From positions 62,001-126,000 of the forward strand of contig DAVZXP010000008.1 in NCBI GenBank assembly GCA_052298855.1: a stretch of 64,000 nt of DNA, given 5' to 3'. The position numbers and the translations under genes were made by a program. Under the pieces are notes generated by a model. That model had not been told where the DNA came from, made no database searches, and was given only the letters and a program-made list of their open reading frames with translations. Below are positions 8,194-16,882 of the stretch, piece after piece (the first letter of the stretch is position 1; each line of letters begins with the position of its first letter). This stretch comes from Fimenecus sp052298855. GTDB taxonomy: Bacteria; Bacillota; Clostridia; Oscillospirales; Acutalibacteraceae.

Positions 8194-9978
8194 TTATTTG
8201 TAAAGTGCGCCGTAGGTCTTGCAAGCGTTGTAATCGGCAGCCTGTCTGTCGTCCGTGCCGAATGCAGCCCAGCAATGCGGACGGAAAATTCTTGACTCGT
8301 CAACGTTGTGCATATTAACAGGAATTCTAAGCATCGAAGCAAGCGTGATGAGCTTGTCGCCGACGTGACCGTAAACGGTTACGCCGTGGTTAGCACCCCA
8401 ATTTGCCATTACGCTGTATACGTCCTTAAATGCGCCCTCGCCCGTGAGAGTGGGAGCAAACCATGTTGTCGGCCAAGTCTTGTCTGTCCTTTGGTCGATT
8501 GTATTGTGGATTTCATCGGGGAGGTCAACGGTATAACCCTCTGCAAGCTGAAGCACAGGACCTATGCCGTCAACGATATTCACACGAAGCATTGTAACGG
8601 GCATCTGTGCACTGCAACGGAAGTGCGAAGAAAATCCGCCGCCTCTGAAGTATTCATAGTTAGCTCTGCACCAATCGGTTGCCTCGATGCAAGCGTTTAT
8701 ATCATTGTCGTTCATCTTCCAGAACGGTTTCATACAATTTTCGCCGTTTTCATTCCTTGAAGCACCGCAGCCGTCAAGAGCAGTAGCACCCGAGTTGATA
8801 AGATGAATAAAGCCGTCCTTTGCAACGCCGTCGGGTCTTTTGCCCGTAACTCTTTCGCAAGCGTCGGGACTCCAATATGTACGAACATCATGGAAGCAGG
8901 GAGCTGTATCGGAAACAAGAGTTCCCAAAATCATAGCCGCACCGTTTAATGTATCGTTCTCGGTTGCAAAAGGCGTCGGCATCTTCTTGCCGTCCCAATT
9001 GAAGGTCGAAGCCATTATAGCCTCTGTAAAATCAGCGTTCGGAAGCCAGTCTGTCCAGTTTCTCTGTCCCTGGAAGCCGCCTGCAACCGCATTCTTACCG
9101 AGAGCCTCTTCGTGCCAACCCATCTCGTCGAGCTTCTTGTTGCCGAAAAGAATATCACGGACAACAAGCGTCATCTTTGTAATAAATTCCCAATCCTTAT
9201 CGGGAGCAACAACCTTTGATTTTCTGATAATCTCGGGCAAATTCTTGCCTGCGTTTACGTCAAATCCCTCTTTGCAGTTTTCACGAACCCACTTGATTGC
9301 TCTGTCATATTCCTCATGGTCATAAATTTCAAGGGTAATTCTGCGTACAATTTCTGTCATATCGACCCACTCGGGACGAATACCGAGATACTCTCTGAAG
9401 AAAGAAGCGTTACAATATGAGCCTGCAATACCCATTGCCACACCGCCGAGGTTTACATAGGACTTGTTCTTCATCCAACCAACCGATACGGCACATTTTG
9501 CAAAACGCAAAATTTTCTCCGCAACATCCTCGGGAATGGTTCTGTCGTCCATATCCTGAACATCGTGACCGTAAATCGAGAATGCAGGCATTCCGTTCTG
9601 TGCATAAGCCGCCATAACAGCCGCAAGATAAACTGCGCCCGGTCTTTCGGTACCGTTAAAGCCCCAAACAGCCTTGATTGTTTTCGGATTCATATCGTAG
9701 GTTTCCATACCGTAGCACCAGCAGGGCGTAACCGTAAGCGTTGCGATAACATTTTCGCCTGCAAACTGCTCCTCGCACTCTGCCGCTTCGGCACCGCCGC
9801 CGATTGTTGTGTTGCTGACAACGCACTGTACGGGTGTTCCGTCGGGATAGCAAAGATTTTCTTCAATGAGCTTTGCGGCAGATGTTGCCATACCCATTGT
9901 CTGATTTTCAAGGCTCTCACGAACTCCGCCCCATCTTCCGTCGATAACGGGACGAATACCTATTTTAGGATATTTCAT
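8194..9978 (-). CDS. fucI: L-fucose isomerase
   Basis: This enzyme converts L-fucose to L-fuculose, the first committed step of fucose catabolism; it is cytosolic and Mn2+-dependent. The 594 residues match the E. coli enzyme (591) and start with the family block IGIRPVIDGRWGGVRESLE. Conserved acids E340 (in FATENDTLNG) and D364 (in FHDVRTYW) correspond to the metal ligands E337 and D361 known from E. coli. It is the last gene of the operon aldolase-mutarotase-kinase-isomerase, 17 bases after the kinase. No fucose permease or fucosidase is in the window. D-arabinose is a known side substrate. Confidence 0.97.
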   Translation of the reverse strand: MKYPKIGIRPVIDGRWGGVRESLENQTMGMATSAAKLIEENLCYPDGTPVQCVVSNTTIGGGAEAAECEEQFAGENVIATLTVTPCWCYGMETYDMNPKTIKAVWGFNGTERPGAVYLAAVMAAYAQNGMPAFSIYGHDVQDMDDRTIPEDVAEKILRFAKCAVSVGWMKNKSYVNLGGVAMGIAGSYCNASFFREYLGIRPEWVDMTEIVRRITLEIYDHEEYDRAIKWVRENCKEGFDVNAGKNLPEIIRKSKVVAPDKDWEFITKMTLVVRDILFGNKKLDEMGWHEEALGKNAVAGGFQGQRNWTDWLPNADFTEAIMASTFNWDGKKMPTPFATENDTLNGAAMILGTLVSDTAPCFHDVRTYWSPDACERVTGKRPDGVAKDGFIHLINSGATALDGCGASRNENGENCMKPFWKMNDNDINACIEATDWCRANYEYFRGGGFSSHFRCSAQMPVTMLRVNIVDGIGPVLQLAEGYTVDLPDEIHNTIDQRTDKTWPTTWFAPTLTGEGAFKDVYSVMANWGANHGVTVYGHVGDKLITLASMLRIPVNMHNVDESRIFRPHCWAAFGTDDRQAADYNACKTYGALYK

Positions 9979-9995
9979 AGTACATTCTCCTTTTA

Positions 9996-11405
9996 TTATT
10001 TAGTAATAACAGTTTTGAATTTATCATATGCCGCAGAAAACTCGCCTGCGTTTTCGGGGAGATAAGCTTTAACGCTCTCGGTCGATGCCAAAAGCTTTCT
10101 GCCCTCTTTAACGCTTTCAATGTCGCCGAGCGCTATGAGCTGAAGCATAATATTTCCGAGTGCCGTTGCCTCTGTCGGTCCTGCCGTAACGGGAATGTTC
10201 AGGCTGTCTGCCGTCATTTGACAAAGGAAGCTGTCCTTTGTGCCACCGCCGAGCAAATGAAGCACATCAAATTTTTTGCCTGTGTTTTCCTCTATCTGTT
10301 CTATGGCAAAGCGATATTTCATCGCAAGGCTCTCATATATACATCTGACAAGCGCACCGTCGGTTTTGGGCGTTGCCTGCCCCGTCTTTTTGCAAAAGTC
10401 ACGGATTTTTTCGGGCATATTTTCAGGCGAAGCAAAAACCTCGTCATCGGGATTTATAAAGAACTCAAATGCCTTTTCCCGTCTCGCAAGTTGTTCCATA
10501 TCATTGTATGAATACTCTTTGCCTTCTTTTCTGAAATTGCGTCTAATCTCTTGAATAAGCCAAAGTCCGCTTATGTTTTTAAGATAATTTATCTTTCCGT
10601 TTGCACCGAGCTCGTTTGAAAGCTCGTCTGTCATACTCTTTTTTGTAAGTATCGGCAAATCATTTTCACAGCCGATTAAAGACCAAGTTCCGCAAGATAA
10701 AAACGCAGGTGTTTCGCCGTCTGTTTCGGGCATTGCACACACGGCACACTGTGTATCGTGTCCCGCAACCTTGATAACCTTTATACCGTTATATTCGCCT
10801 GCCACACTTGCACTTTTGACAATCGGCGGAAGCATTTTTTCGCTCTTATTCGTAAGTGCAAAAGCCTCGTTTTGCCAACAAGCCTTTTCCAAGTCAAGCA
10901 TTTGCGAGGTTGAAGCGATTGTCTGCTCGGCAGATTTTACAGAGCAAAGTGCATAAGCGAATAAATCAGGCATAAACAGGAACATATCACCGTCACTTTC
11001 CTCTGCACAAAGTTGAAAAAGTGTGTTTATGTTCATTATTTGGTTACCCGTAAGTTCATATAAACGCTCGGGAGAAATTTTTTCAAATACTTTTTCGGGT
11101 ACATTCTTCGTTCTTGTATCACGGTAGCAAACAGGCAGACCTTTTATTTCTCCGTCTGCCCCGATTATACCGTAGTCAACTCCCCAAGTGTCAAAAGCAA
11201 GCGACTCAACATCATCTGCCATTTCGATTGCCTTTTTAACCTCCGAAAGAAGATATGGGAAATTCCAACAGAGTTTTCCGTTCTCCGTTACCAATTCATT
11301 GTCGAAACGGTGAATTTCACGGTAACTCAGCTTTCCGTTTTCGTACTCGCCTAAAATCGCTCTGCCCGTAGACGCACCGAAATCAAAAGCTAATACACGG
11401 CTCAT
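9996..11405 (-). CDS. FGGY-family sugar kinase, predicted L-fuculokinase (rhamnulokinase-like)
   Basis: It is predicted to phosphorylate L-fuculose at C1 with ATP. The 469-residue FGGY kinase begins with the phosphate-binding loop AFDFGASTGRAIL (6-18) and has a C-terminal adenosine-site glycine block HLLGGGTKDSFLCQ. The sequence resembles rhamnulokinases (RhaB group) more than E. coli FucK, but it lies between fucU and fucI, and no rhamnose isomerase or aldolase is present. Context therefore argues for fuculose as substrate. Its ATG overlaps the mutarotase stop (ATGA), so translation is coupled. Confidence 0.88.
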   Translation of the reverse strand: MSRVLAFDFGASTGRAILGEYENGKLSYREIHRFDNELVTENGKLCWNFPYLLSEVKKAIEMADDVESLAFDTWGVDYGIIGADGEIKGLPVCYRDTRTKNVPEKVFEKISPERLYELTGNQIMNINTLFQLCAEESDGDMFLFMPDLFAYALCSVKSAEQTIASTSQMLDLEKACWQNEAFALTNKSEKMLPPIVKSASVAGEYNGIKVIKVAGHDTQCAVCAMPETDGETPAFLSCGTWSLIGCENDLPILTKKSMTDELSNELGANGKINYLKNISGLWLIQEIRRNFRKEGKEYSYNDMEQLARREKAFEFFINPDDEVFASPENMPEKIRDFCKKTGQATPKTDGALVRCIYESLAMKYRFAIEQIEENTGKKFDVLHLLGGGTKDSFLCQMTADSLNIPVTAGPTEATALGNIMLQLIALGDIESVKEGRKLLASTESVKAYLPENAGEFSAAYDKFKTVITK

Positions 11406-11842
11406 ATCTTTACTACTCCCTTTTTGAGAAGAACATTTGCGTAAATTGCCGTTTCGCCCGTGGCGATTATAAGATAAGCCTTTTTCGCCCTCTCATAAAA
11501 TGCAAAGCGCTCCGTCATCTCAATATCGTGGTGCTCAGGTTCATATTTTGTAAGAATTTTATCATATTCTTTCCAAATTTCAGGCGTCGGGGTATTGTCG
11601 CCCTTGACGACCTCCATCAAAGCGACAGGCTTTTCCGTATATGTATCAAGCGGAATAAGCGACAAAACCGCATCAAGCACATCAGTTGCCGAATGACCGT
11701 CCGCTCTTACGACAACAGCGTTTTTACCGATACTCTCACTCGGGAAATTGCCGTCTGCGATAATAAGCTCGTCACCGTGTCCCATCTCACAAAGAGCCTT
11801 GAGAAGCTCGGGAGAAATTATAGGATTGATACCTTTAAGCAT
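11402..11842 (-). CDS. fucU: L-fucose mutarotase
   Basis: It interconverts the alpha and beta anomers of L-fucose so that the isomerase gets its preferred form. The 146-residue protein has the RbsD/FucU fold signature near the start: H22 in MGHGDELIIAD with D24 and D30, residues of the active site in the family. The C-terminus (GETAIYANVLLKKGVV) is also typical. It overlaps the kinase gene by 4 bases and follows the aldolase gene by 2. Confidence 0.95.
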   Translation of the reverse strand: MLKGINPIISPELLKALCEMGHGDELIIADGNFPSESIGKNAVVVRADGHSATDVLDAVLSLIPLDTYTEKPVALMEVVKGDNTPTPEIWKEYDKILTKYEPEHHDIEMTERFAFYERAKKAYLIIATGETAIYANVLLKKGVVKI

Positions 11843-11844
11843 AA

Positions 11845-12555
11845 TCAGTCCTCCTGCTTATGAAGCATATCGTCGTCGGGATTATATAGCTTATAGCCCG
11901 GGTGTCTACCCGTAATTTTATAGTAGCTTCTCAAATCGATAAGCTTCTGAATATTCTCTCTGTCTATATCGTGACTTCCGCCGAGAATAACAGCATTGAT
12001 TGTAATTTTAGCCCACAATTCAAGGCTTTCCATTCTGTAAAAGGCAGTAATAACATCGCTTCCTACCGCAAGAGCACCGTGGTTTTCAAGAAGCATAACA
12101 TCGTGCTCGTCAAGATACGGTTCAATAGCGTCGGGAACCTCCGTTGTCGAGGGTGTGCCGTAAGGGGTAAGCGGAACCGCACCGATAGCCGCTACGTCCT
12201 CAATCATATTGTACATATCCATTGCCTTATGTGCCACCGCAAAGCCCGTAGCTCCCGGAGGATGAGCGTGGATAACGCTGAACACATCCTCACGCTTGTC
12301 ATAGCAACGAAGATGCATTTTGATTTCACTTGACGGGCGAAGTCCCTCCGCCGCCTCAAGAACATTACCCTTTGAGTCAATTCTGATAAGCTTTTCGGGT
12401 GTGATAAAGGACTTACTCATTCCTGTCGGAGTTGCCAAAATCGTACCGTCGTCAAGCTTTGCGCTGACATTACCGTCATTTGCCGCAACCCAACCGAGCT
12501 GCCACATTTTATGACAAACGTCACAAATTTGATCTTTAACAATTTGAATATCCAT
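11845..12555 (-). CDS. fucA: L-fuculose-1-phosphate aldolase (class II)
   Basis: It splits L-fuculose 1-phosphate into dihydroxyacetone phosphate and L-lactaldehyde using Zn2+. The class II aldolase/adducin fold shows zinc ligands H96 and H98 (VIHAHPPGATG) and a later ENHGALAVG histidine; the acid in SSEIKMH is the likely catalytic Glu. I chose the ATG at 12555 because AAAGGAAA lies ~8 bases upstream; an ATG at 12573 in the same frame has no ribosome site. The protein is 236 residues, slightly longer than the E. coli enzyme (215). It is the first gene of the operon, and no lactaldehyde reductase is nearby. Confidence 0.93.
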   Translation of the reverse strand: MDIQIVKDQICDVCHKMWQLGWVAANDGNVSAKLDDGTILATPTGMSKSFITPEKLIRIDSKGNVLEAAEGLRPSSEIKMHLRCYDKREDVFSVIHAHPPGATGFAVAHKAMDMYNMIEDVAAIGAVPLTPYGTPSTTEVPDAIEPYLDEHDVMLLENHGALAVGSDVITAFYRMESLELWAKITINAVILGGSHDIDRENIQKLIDLRSYYKITGRHPGYKLYNPDDDMLHKQED

Positions 12556-12600
12556 TTTGCCGTTTCCTTTCATTTATGTGTCTTAGCACATTACACATTT

Positions 12601-12629
12601 ATTGTAACATAAATAAAATTGATATTCAA
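12601..12629 (-). promoter_or_regulatory. Sigma-A promoter of the fucose operon
   Basis: TTGAAT and TACAAT on the minus strand, spacer 17, 45 bases before the aldolase start. It is back to back with the MATE promoter. Confidence 0.75.
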
Positions 12630-12669
12630 TGATTATAATTTTACGATTTTTTGAACATTTTCAGCCTTA

Positions 12670-12698
12670 TTGACAAAGGCAAATGTACGCTTTATAAT
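12670..12698 (+). promoter_or_regulatory. Sigma-A promoter of the MATE exporter gene
   Basis: TTGACA and TATAAT, spacer 17, a consensus match, 31 bases before the start codon. Confidence 0.85.
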
Positions 12699-12729
12699 CT
12701 TAATTGCATTTTTCGAAAAGGGGTATACT

Positions 12730-14100
12730 ATGGCGAAAAAAGGGTTGTCAGATCCCGATTTTTTCGGAACGCAAAAGATTTCAAAAATACTGCTTAAAAC
12801 TGCGCCTCCCGTTATGCTCGCACAGCTTATTCAGGCACTTTATAATATAGTTGACAGCTTCTTTGTCGGCAGATATTCCGATGAGGCTCTTACGGCGCTG
12901 TCGGTAATTTATCCTATACAGCTAATAATCATTGCACTTGCTGTCGGCACGGGCGTCGGCGTCAATACTTATATGGCTCGAAAATTCGCACAGGGCAAGC
13001 CGAAGGAGGCTGACGAAGCGGGCGGTACGGGTATGCTGCTTGAGCTTATAACTTGGCTTACCTTTACAATTTTAGCGGTAGCTCTTATGAAGCCATATGT
13101 TATGACCTCGGCGAAGTCTCCCGAAGCGATAGCAAACGCCGTGACCTACGGAAATATCGTCTGCATCGGCAGTGTCGGTGCGTTTTTGGAGGGCAACTGG
13201 ACAAAGGTGCTTCAGTCAAGGGGCGATATGAGGCTTCCTATGATAGCACAGATAGCAGGTGCCGTAACAAATATCTTGTTTGACCCGCTGTTGATATTCG
13301 GAATAGGTTTTTTTCCCGAAATGGGCGTTGCGGGTGCGGCGTATGCGACTGTACTCGGTCAGATTGTCGCCGCTGTTATCACAGGCTCAAAGGGCTTTTG
13401 CAAAATTCCCGAAATGAAAAAGCTGTCGCATTATATTAAGATGATATACCGCTACGGTTATCCGTCAATATTTATGCAGCTGCTCTATACCGTATATATA
13501 GTTGCGTTAAATGTTATACTTGCAGGCTTTTCCGACTCAGCCGTTACGGTGTTGGGACTTTACTATAAAGCGCAATCGCTGTTCTTTATCCCCCTGTTCG
13601 GACTTCAAACCTGTATAGTCCCTGTTTTGAGCTACAACTACGCAAACAAAAGTTATCGCCGTTGCCGTGATTTGATGAATTTCACCTGCCTTATTTCATC
13701 GGCGTTTATGATTGTCGGTATAATCTTCTTCGTATTCTTTCCCGAAGCGCTTATGTCCGTTTTCTCAAAAAGCGAGGAGGTTATGCAAATAGGCTCGGTA
13801 GCGTTCCCGATAATCGGCTCAAGCTTCCTGCCTGCCGTCATTTCTCTTACAATGCCCGTGTTCTTTCAGGCTATCGGCTACGGCAGAACAAGTCTTATGC
13901 TATCGCTCACAAGACAGGTTTTCTGTCTTATCCCGATTTTCAGAATACTTGCGGAATTCGGTCTTAACTACACATGGTTTGCCTATCCGATTTCAGAAGT
14001 CATTTCCGGCACAATAGGTCTTATAATCTATTTCTCGGTTTTGAAAAAATGGAAAAAGGAAACGAATAAAGCCTTATCTCAAAAATCGAAAATCGAATAA
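12730..14100 (+). CDS. MATE-family multidrug/toxin exporter
   Basis: This 456-residue membrane protein with ~12 helices in two halves is predicted to expel organic cations or drugs in exchange for Na+ or H+. Early helices contain the MATE-typical PPVMLAQLIQALYNIVDSFF block, in which the VDSFFVGR segment marks the family. The start at 12730 is preceded by AAAAGGGG; the in-frame ATG upstream overlaps the promoter and is rejected. It is a single gene ended by a bidirectional terminator. The substrate is unknown. Confidence 0.93.
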   Translation: MAKKGLSDPDFFGTQKISKILLKTAPPVMLAQLIQALYNIVDSFFVGRYSDEALTALSVIYPIQLIIIALAVGTGVGVNTYMARKFAQGKPKEADEAGGTGMLLELITWLTFTILAVALMKPYVMTSAKSPEAIANAVTYGNIVCIGSVGAFLEGNWTKVLQSRGDMRLPMIAQIAGAVTNILFDPLLIFGIGFFPEMGVAGAAYATVLGQIVAAVITGSKGFCKIPEMKKLSHYIKMIYRYGYPSIFMQLLYTVYIVALNVILAGFSDSAVTVLGLYYKAQSLFFIPLFGLQTCIVPVLSYNYANKSYRRCRDLMNFTCLISSAFMIVGIIFFVFFPEALMSVFSKSEEVMQIGSVAFPIIGSSFLPAVISLTMPVFFQAIGYGRTSLMLSLTRQVFCLIPIFRILAEFGLNYTWFAYPISEVISGTIGLIIYFSVLKKWKKETNKALSQKSKIE

Positions 14101-14112
14101 AGTAACATAAAA

Positions 14113-14152
14113 AAATTACGCCACAGAGAACAAAGCCCTGTGGCGTTTTTTG
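14113..14152. terminator. Bidirectional terminator between MATE and metal operons
   Basis: Stem ACGCCACAG / CTGTGGCGT with A-run before and T6 after. It serves the MATE gene (+) and the metal operon (-). Confidence 0.9.
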
Positions 14153-14164
14153 ATTGTATAAATA

Positions 14165-14521
14165 TCATTCCTCAATATGCTCTTGACCCTTTGCGATTAT
14201 CGTGCGAACATGGTCGTCCGCAAGGGAATAAAATACCGATTTGCCCTCTCTGCGAGCCTTAACCAGCTTGTTTTGCTTTAATATTTTCAGCTGATGCGAA
14301 ATTGCCGACTGATTCATATTAAGCGCCGAAGCCAAGTCGCATACGCAGACCTCTGCCTCGAACAAAACATAGAGTATGCGTATTCTCGTTGAGTCGCCGA
14401 ATACCTTGAACAACTCGGCTAAATTGTAAAGCTCAATTTCGTCGGGCATTTCAGCGATTATCTTTTGAAGCACGGAGCTGTGAACCTCGTTTACCTCACA
14501 GCAGTCTAATTCTTTTTCCAT
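14165..14521 (-). CDS. ArsR/SmtB-family metal sensor, CadC-like repressor
   Basis: This winged-helix repressor is released from DNA by Cd, Pb or Zn. In its 118 residues the CadC signature EVCVCDLAS gives C59 and C61 in the recognition-proximal helix, with C7 and C8 near the N-terminus. These four could form the alpha3N thiolate site known from CadC. At the C-terminus D102, H104, H115 and E118 match, with a +1 offset, the alpha5 zinc site residues of CadC (D101, H103, H114, E117). Both sites therefore appear present. It is the last gene of the operon it presumably represses through the palindrome at 16748-16769. Confidence 0.93.
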   Translation of the reverse strand: MEKELDCCEVNEVHSSVLQKIIAEMPDEIELYNLAELFKVFGDSTRIRILYVLFEAEVCVCDLASALNMNQSAISHQLKILKQNKLVKARREGKSVFYSLADDHVRTIIAKGQEHIEE

Positions 14522-14542
14522 TGTTTACATCCTTTCAATACA

Positions 14543-16420
14543 TCAAAGCTTTTTAACCATAAGTGCACGAATTGCGTTCAATACGGCTATAACCATTACT
14601 CCGACATCTGCGAAGATTGCCACCCACATATTTGCGATACCCAATGCGCCGAGTATAAGGCAAACAAACTTAACTCCGAGTGCGAAAACTATATTTTCAT
14701 ATACAATTCCGAGACATTTTTTTGAAATCTTGATTGCCTTTGCGATTTTAAGCGGATCATCGTCCATAAGCACAATATCCGCCGCCTCGATAGCCGCATC
14801 CGAGCCCATAGCGCCCATTGCGATACCAATATCTGCCCTTGAGAGAACAGGTGCGTCGTTTATGCCGTCGCCGACAAACGCAAGTTTTTCCTTTTCACCC
14901 TTTTTCGACAAATACTCTTCGACCTTTGAAACCTTGTCGTCGGGCAGCAATTCGCTGTAAACCTCGTCAATTCCGAGTTCGTCTGCAACCTGCTTTGCAA
15001 CGTCCGAAGCATCGCCCGTGAGCATAACCGTCTTTTTAACGCCTGCACTTTTAAGCTCTGCAATCGCCTGCTTTGAGGTGGGCTTTATAACGTCCGAAAT
15101 GAGGATATGACCTGCGTACTTCCCGTCAAGTGCAATATGAACCTTTGTGCCGACCTGCTCGCACTCCGTATATTTAATGCCGAGCATATCCATAAGCTTG
15201 CCGTTGCCCGCCGCAATCTCTTTGCCGTCAACCTTAGCGATAACGCCGTGTCCCGATATTTCCTTTACATCTGAAATTCTGTTTTTATCAATTTCCTTGC
15301 CGTAAGCTGCCTGCAAGCTTTTGCTTATCGGATGCGTCGAATAGCTCTCTGCGTATGCCGCAAGTTCAATTAGATGATTTTTATCTATTATGTTATCATG
15401 AACTCCGACAACCTCAAAAACGCCCTTCGTCATTGTTCCCGTCTTATCGAAAAGAACATATTTTGTCTTTGAAAGCGTTTCAAGGTAGTTTGAGCCTTTT
15501 ACCAAAACGCCCGCCTTGCTCGCTCCGCCAATTCCTGCGAAGAAGCTAAGCGGTACGCTGATTACCACGGCACACGGACAGCTGATTACAAGGAATGTAA
15601 GCGCCCTGTAAATCCAAGTGCCGAAGTCTGCCTGATTACCGATTATAAGGTTTATTATCGGCGGTATAATCGCAAGCGTCAATGCACTGTAGCAAACCGC
15701 TGGCGTATAATAATGCGCAAATTTGCTTATGAAATTTTCGGAATGTGATTTTTTGGAGGTTGCGTTTTCAACGAGGTCAAGAATTTTTGAAACCGTTGAC
15801 TCGCCGAACTCTTTTGTCGTTTTAATTTTTATAACGCCCGAAAGATTTATGCAACCGCTGATAATCTCGTCGCCTGCCTTGACCTCTCTCGGCACACTCT
15901 CACCCGTAAGCGCACTTGTGTTAAGCGAGGACTCGCCCTCTGTTACAACGCCGTCAATCGGCACCTTTTCGCCCGGGGTAACCACAATTACCGTGCCTAT
16001 CTCAACCTCGTCGGGGTCAACCTGTCGAAGCTCTCCGTCAACCTCAATATTGGCATAATCGGGTCTTATATCCATAAGTTCGGAGATATTCCTACGGCTC
16101 TTTCCGACAGCATAGCTTTGGAAAAGCTCGCCTATCTGATAGAAAAGCATAACCGCAACGCCCTCGGTATAATCGCCCAACGCTATTGCACCGACGGTTG
16201 CGACTGCCATAAGGAAATTTTCGTCGAAAACCTGCTTATTTTTAATTCCCAAAAATGCTTTTCTGAGAATGTCATAGCCGATTACAAAATACGGTATCAT
16301 ATATAACGCAAATTCAAGATAGCGATTTATTTCAACAAAGCTGCCAACGACCTTGAGTGCGACAATAAGCAACGCTGAAACGATAATTCTTATAAGCATC
16401 TTTTTCTGCTTTTTCGTCAT
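14543..16420 (-). CDS. P1B-type heavy-metal ATPase (Zn/Cd/Pb exporter)
   Basis: It pumps divalent soft metals out across the membrane. Motifs are CPC at 281-283 (ISCPCAVVISVP), phosphorylated D325 in DKTGT, HP at 363-364, the hinge VGDGINDAP, and a C-terminal helix with FADVGVMVIAVLN, whose Asp is the P1B-2 (ZntA/CadA) metal residue. At 625 residues it lacks the usual N-terminal HMA domain; a separate HMA gene lies 46 bases upstream in the same operon. It belongs to the Zn/Cd/Pb subgroup rather than the copper group, whose TM6-8 signatures differ. The CadC-like repressor gene follows. Confidence 0.95.
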   Translation of the reverse strand: MTKKQKKMLIRIIVSALLIVALKVVGSFVEINRYLEFALYMIPYFVIGYDILRKAFLGIKNKQVFDENFLMAVATVGAIALGDYTEGVAVMLFYQIGELFQSYAVGKSRRNISELMDIRPDYANIEVDGELRQVDPDEVEIGTVIVVTPGEKVPIDGVVTEGESSLNTSALTGESVPREVKAGDEIISGCINLSGVIKIKTTKEFGESTVSKILDLVENATSKKSHSENFISKFAHYYTPAVCYSALTLAIIPPIINLIIGNQADFGTWIYRALTFLVISCPCAVVISVPLSFFAGIGGASKAGVLVKGSNYLETLSKTKYVLFDKTGTMTKGVFEVVGVHDNIIDKNHLIELAAYAESYSTHPISKSLQAAYGKEIDKNRISDVKEISGHGVIAKVDGKEIAAGNGKLMDMLGIKYTECEQVGTKVHIALDGKYAGHILISDVIKPTSKQAIAELKSAGVKKTVMLTGDASDVAKQVADELGIDEVYSELLPDDKVSKVEEYLSKKGEKEKLAFVGDGINDAPVLSRADIGIAMGAMGSDAAIEAADIVLMDDDPLKIAKAIKISKKCLGIVYENIVFALGVKFVCLILGALGIANMWVAIFADVGVMVIAVLNAIRALMVKKL

Positions 16421-16466
16421 AAAATTCCCTCCGTTTTCAATATTTCAAGCTATGTTTAATCTACCG

Positions 16467-16685
16467 TTAAATGTATATTTCGCAGTCGTCCTCAACTCTT
16501 TTGCAATTTTTAAGGACATCCTTCATAACAGCCTTTACGTCTGCATTTTCGTCAAACTCGACATTCATTTTAAGCATCATAAAATTAACCGTTGCGTCCT
16601 TTACGCCCTCGGTCTTTTTAGCTGCTTCTTCCATTTTATTGGCACAGTTTGCACAATCGACATCGATTTTGTATGACTTTTTCAT
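16467..16685 (-). CDS. Free-standing HMA metal-binding protein
   Basis: This 72-residue cytosolic protein folds as a single heavy-metal-associated ferredoxin-like domain. C11 and C14 in DVDCANCANKMEE form the metal site; the Asp before the first Cys is typical of Zn/Cd HMA domains rather than copper chaperones. It is the first gene of the operon and most likely delivers metal to, or acts as a detached sensor domain of, the downstream ATPase, which has no HMA of its own. A pair of acidic residues plus C66 (EDDCEIYI) at the C-terminus may add ligands (inference). Confidence 0.93.
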   Translation of the reverse strand: MKKSYKIDVDCANCANKMEEAAKKTEGVKDATVNFMMLKMNVEFDENADVKAVMKDVLKNCKRVEDDCEIYI

Positions 16686-16747
16686 AATTCGTCTCCGTTC
16701 CGACGCTCTGCGTCATTTGTTTCAAGCTCGTTCGCTTTTCAATTTAT

Positions 16748-16769
16748 CATATGAACAACTGTTCATATG
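16748..16769 (-). promoter_or_regulatory. ArsR/CadC-type operator of the metal operon
   Basis: Perfect 10-2-10 palindrome CATATGAACA-AC-TGTTCATATG, matching the known TGAACA-type operator half-sites of the ArsR/SmtB family. It starts about 8 bases downstream of the -10 box and covers the likely transcription start. Confidence 0.9.
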
Positions 16770-16777
16770 TTGATTTG

Positions 16778-16805
16778 ATTATAGCACAACTATATTATAT
16801 GTCAA
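16778..16805 (-). promoter_or_regulatory. Sigma-A promoter of the metal operon
   Basis: TTGACA and TATAAT on the minus strand with a 16-base spacer. The operator just downstream would block RNA polymerase. Confidence 0.85.
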
Positions 16806-16833
16806 TAGATTTAGAAAAAATTTTTATATTTTT

Positions 16834-16862
16834 TTGTAAATCGGTCAATCTTATGTTACAAT
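16834..16862 (+). promoter_or_regulatory. Sigma-A promoter of the uracil-DNA glycosylase gene
   Basis: TTGTAA and TACAAT, spacer 17. The predicted start is within ~15 bases of the start codon, so the leader is very short but still includes the ribosome site. Confidence 0.55.
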
Positions 16863-16882
16863 ATCCGAGAGGTGATACAACA

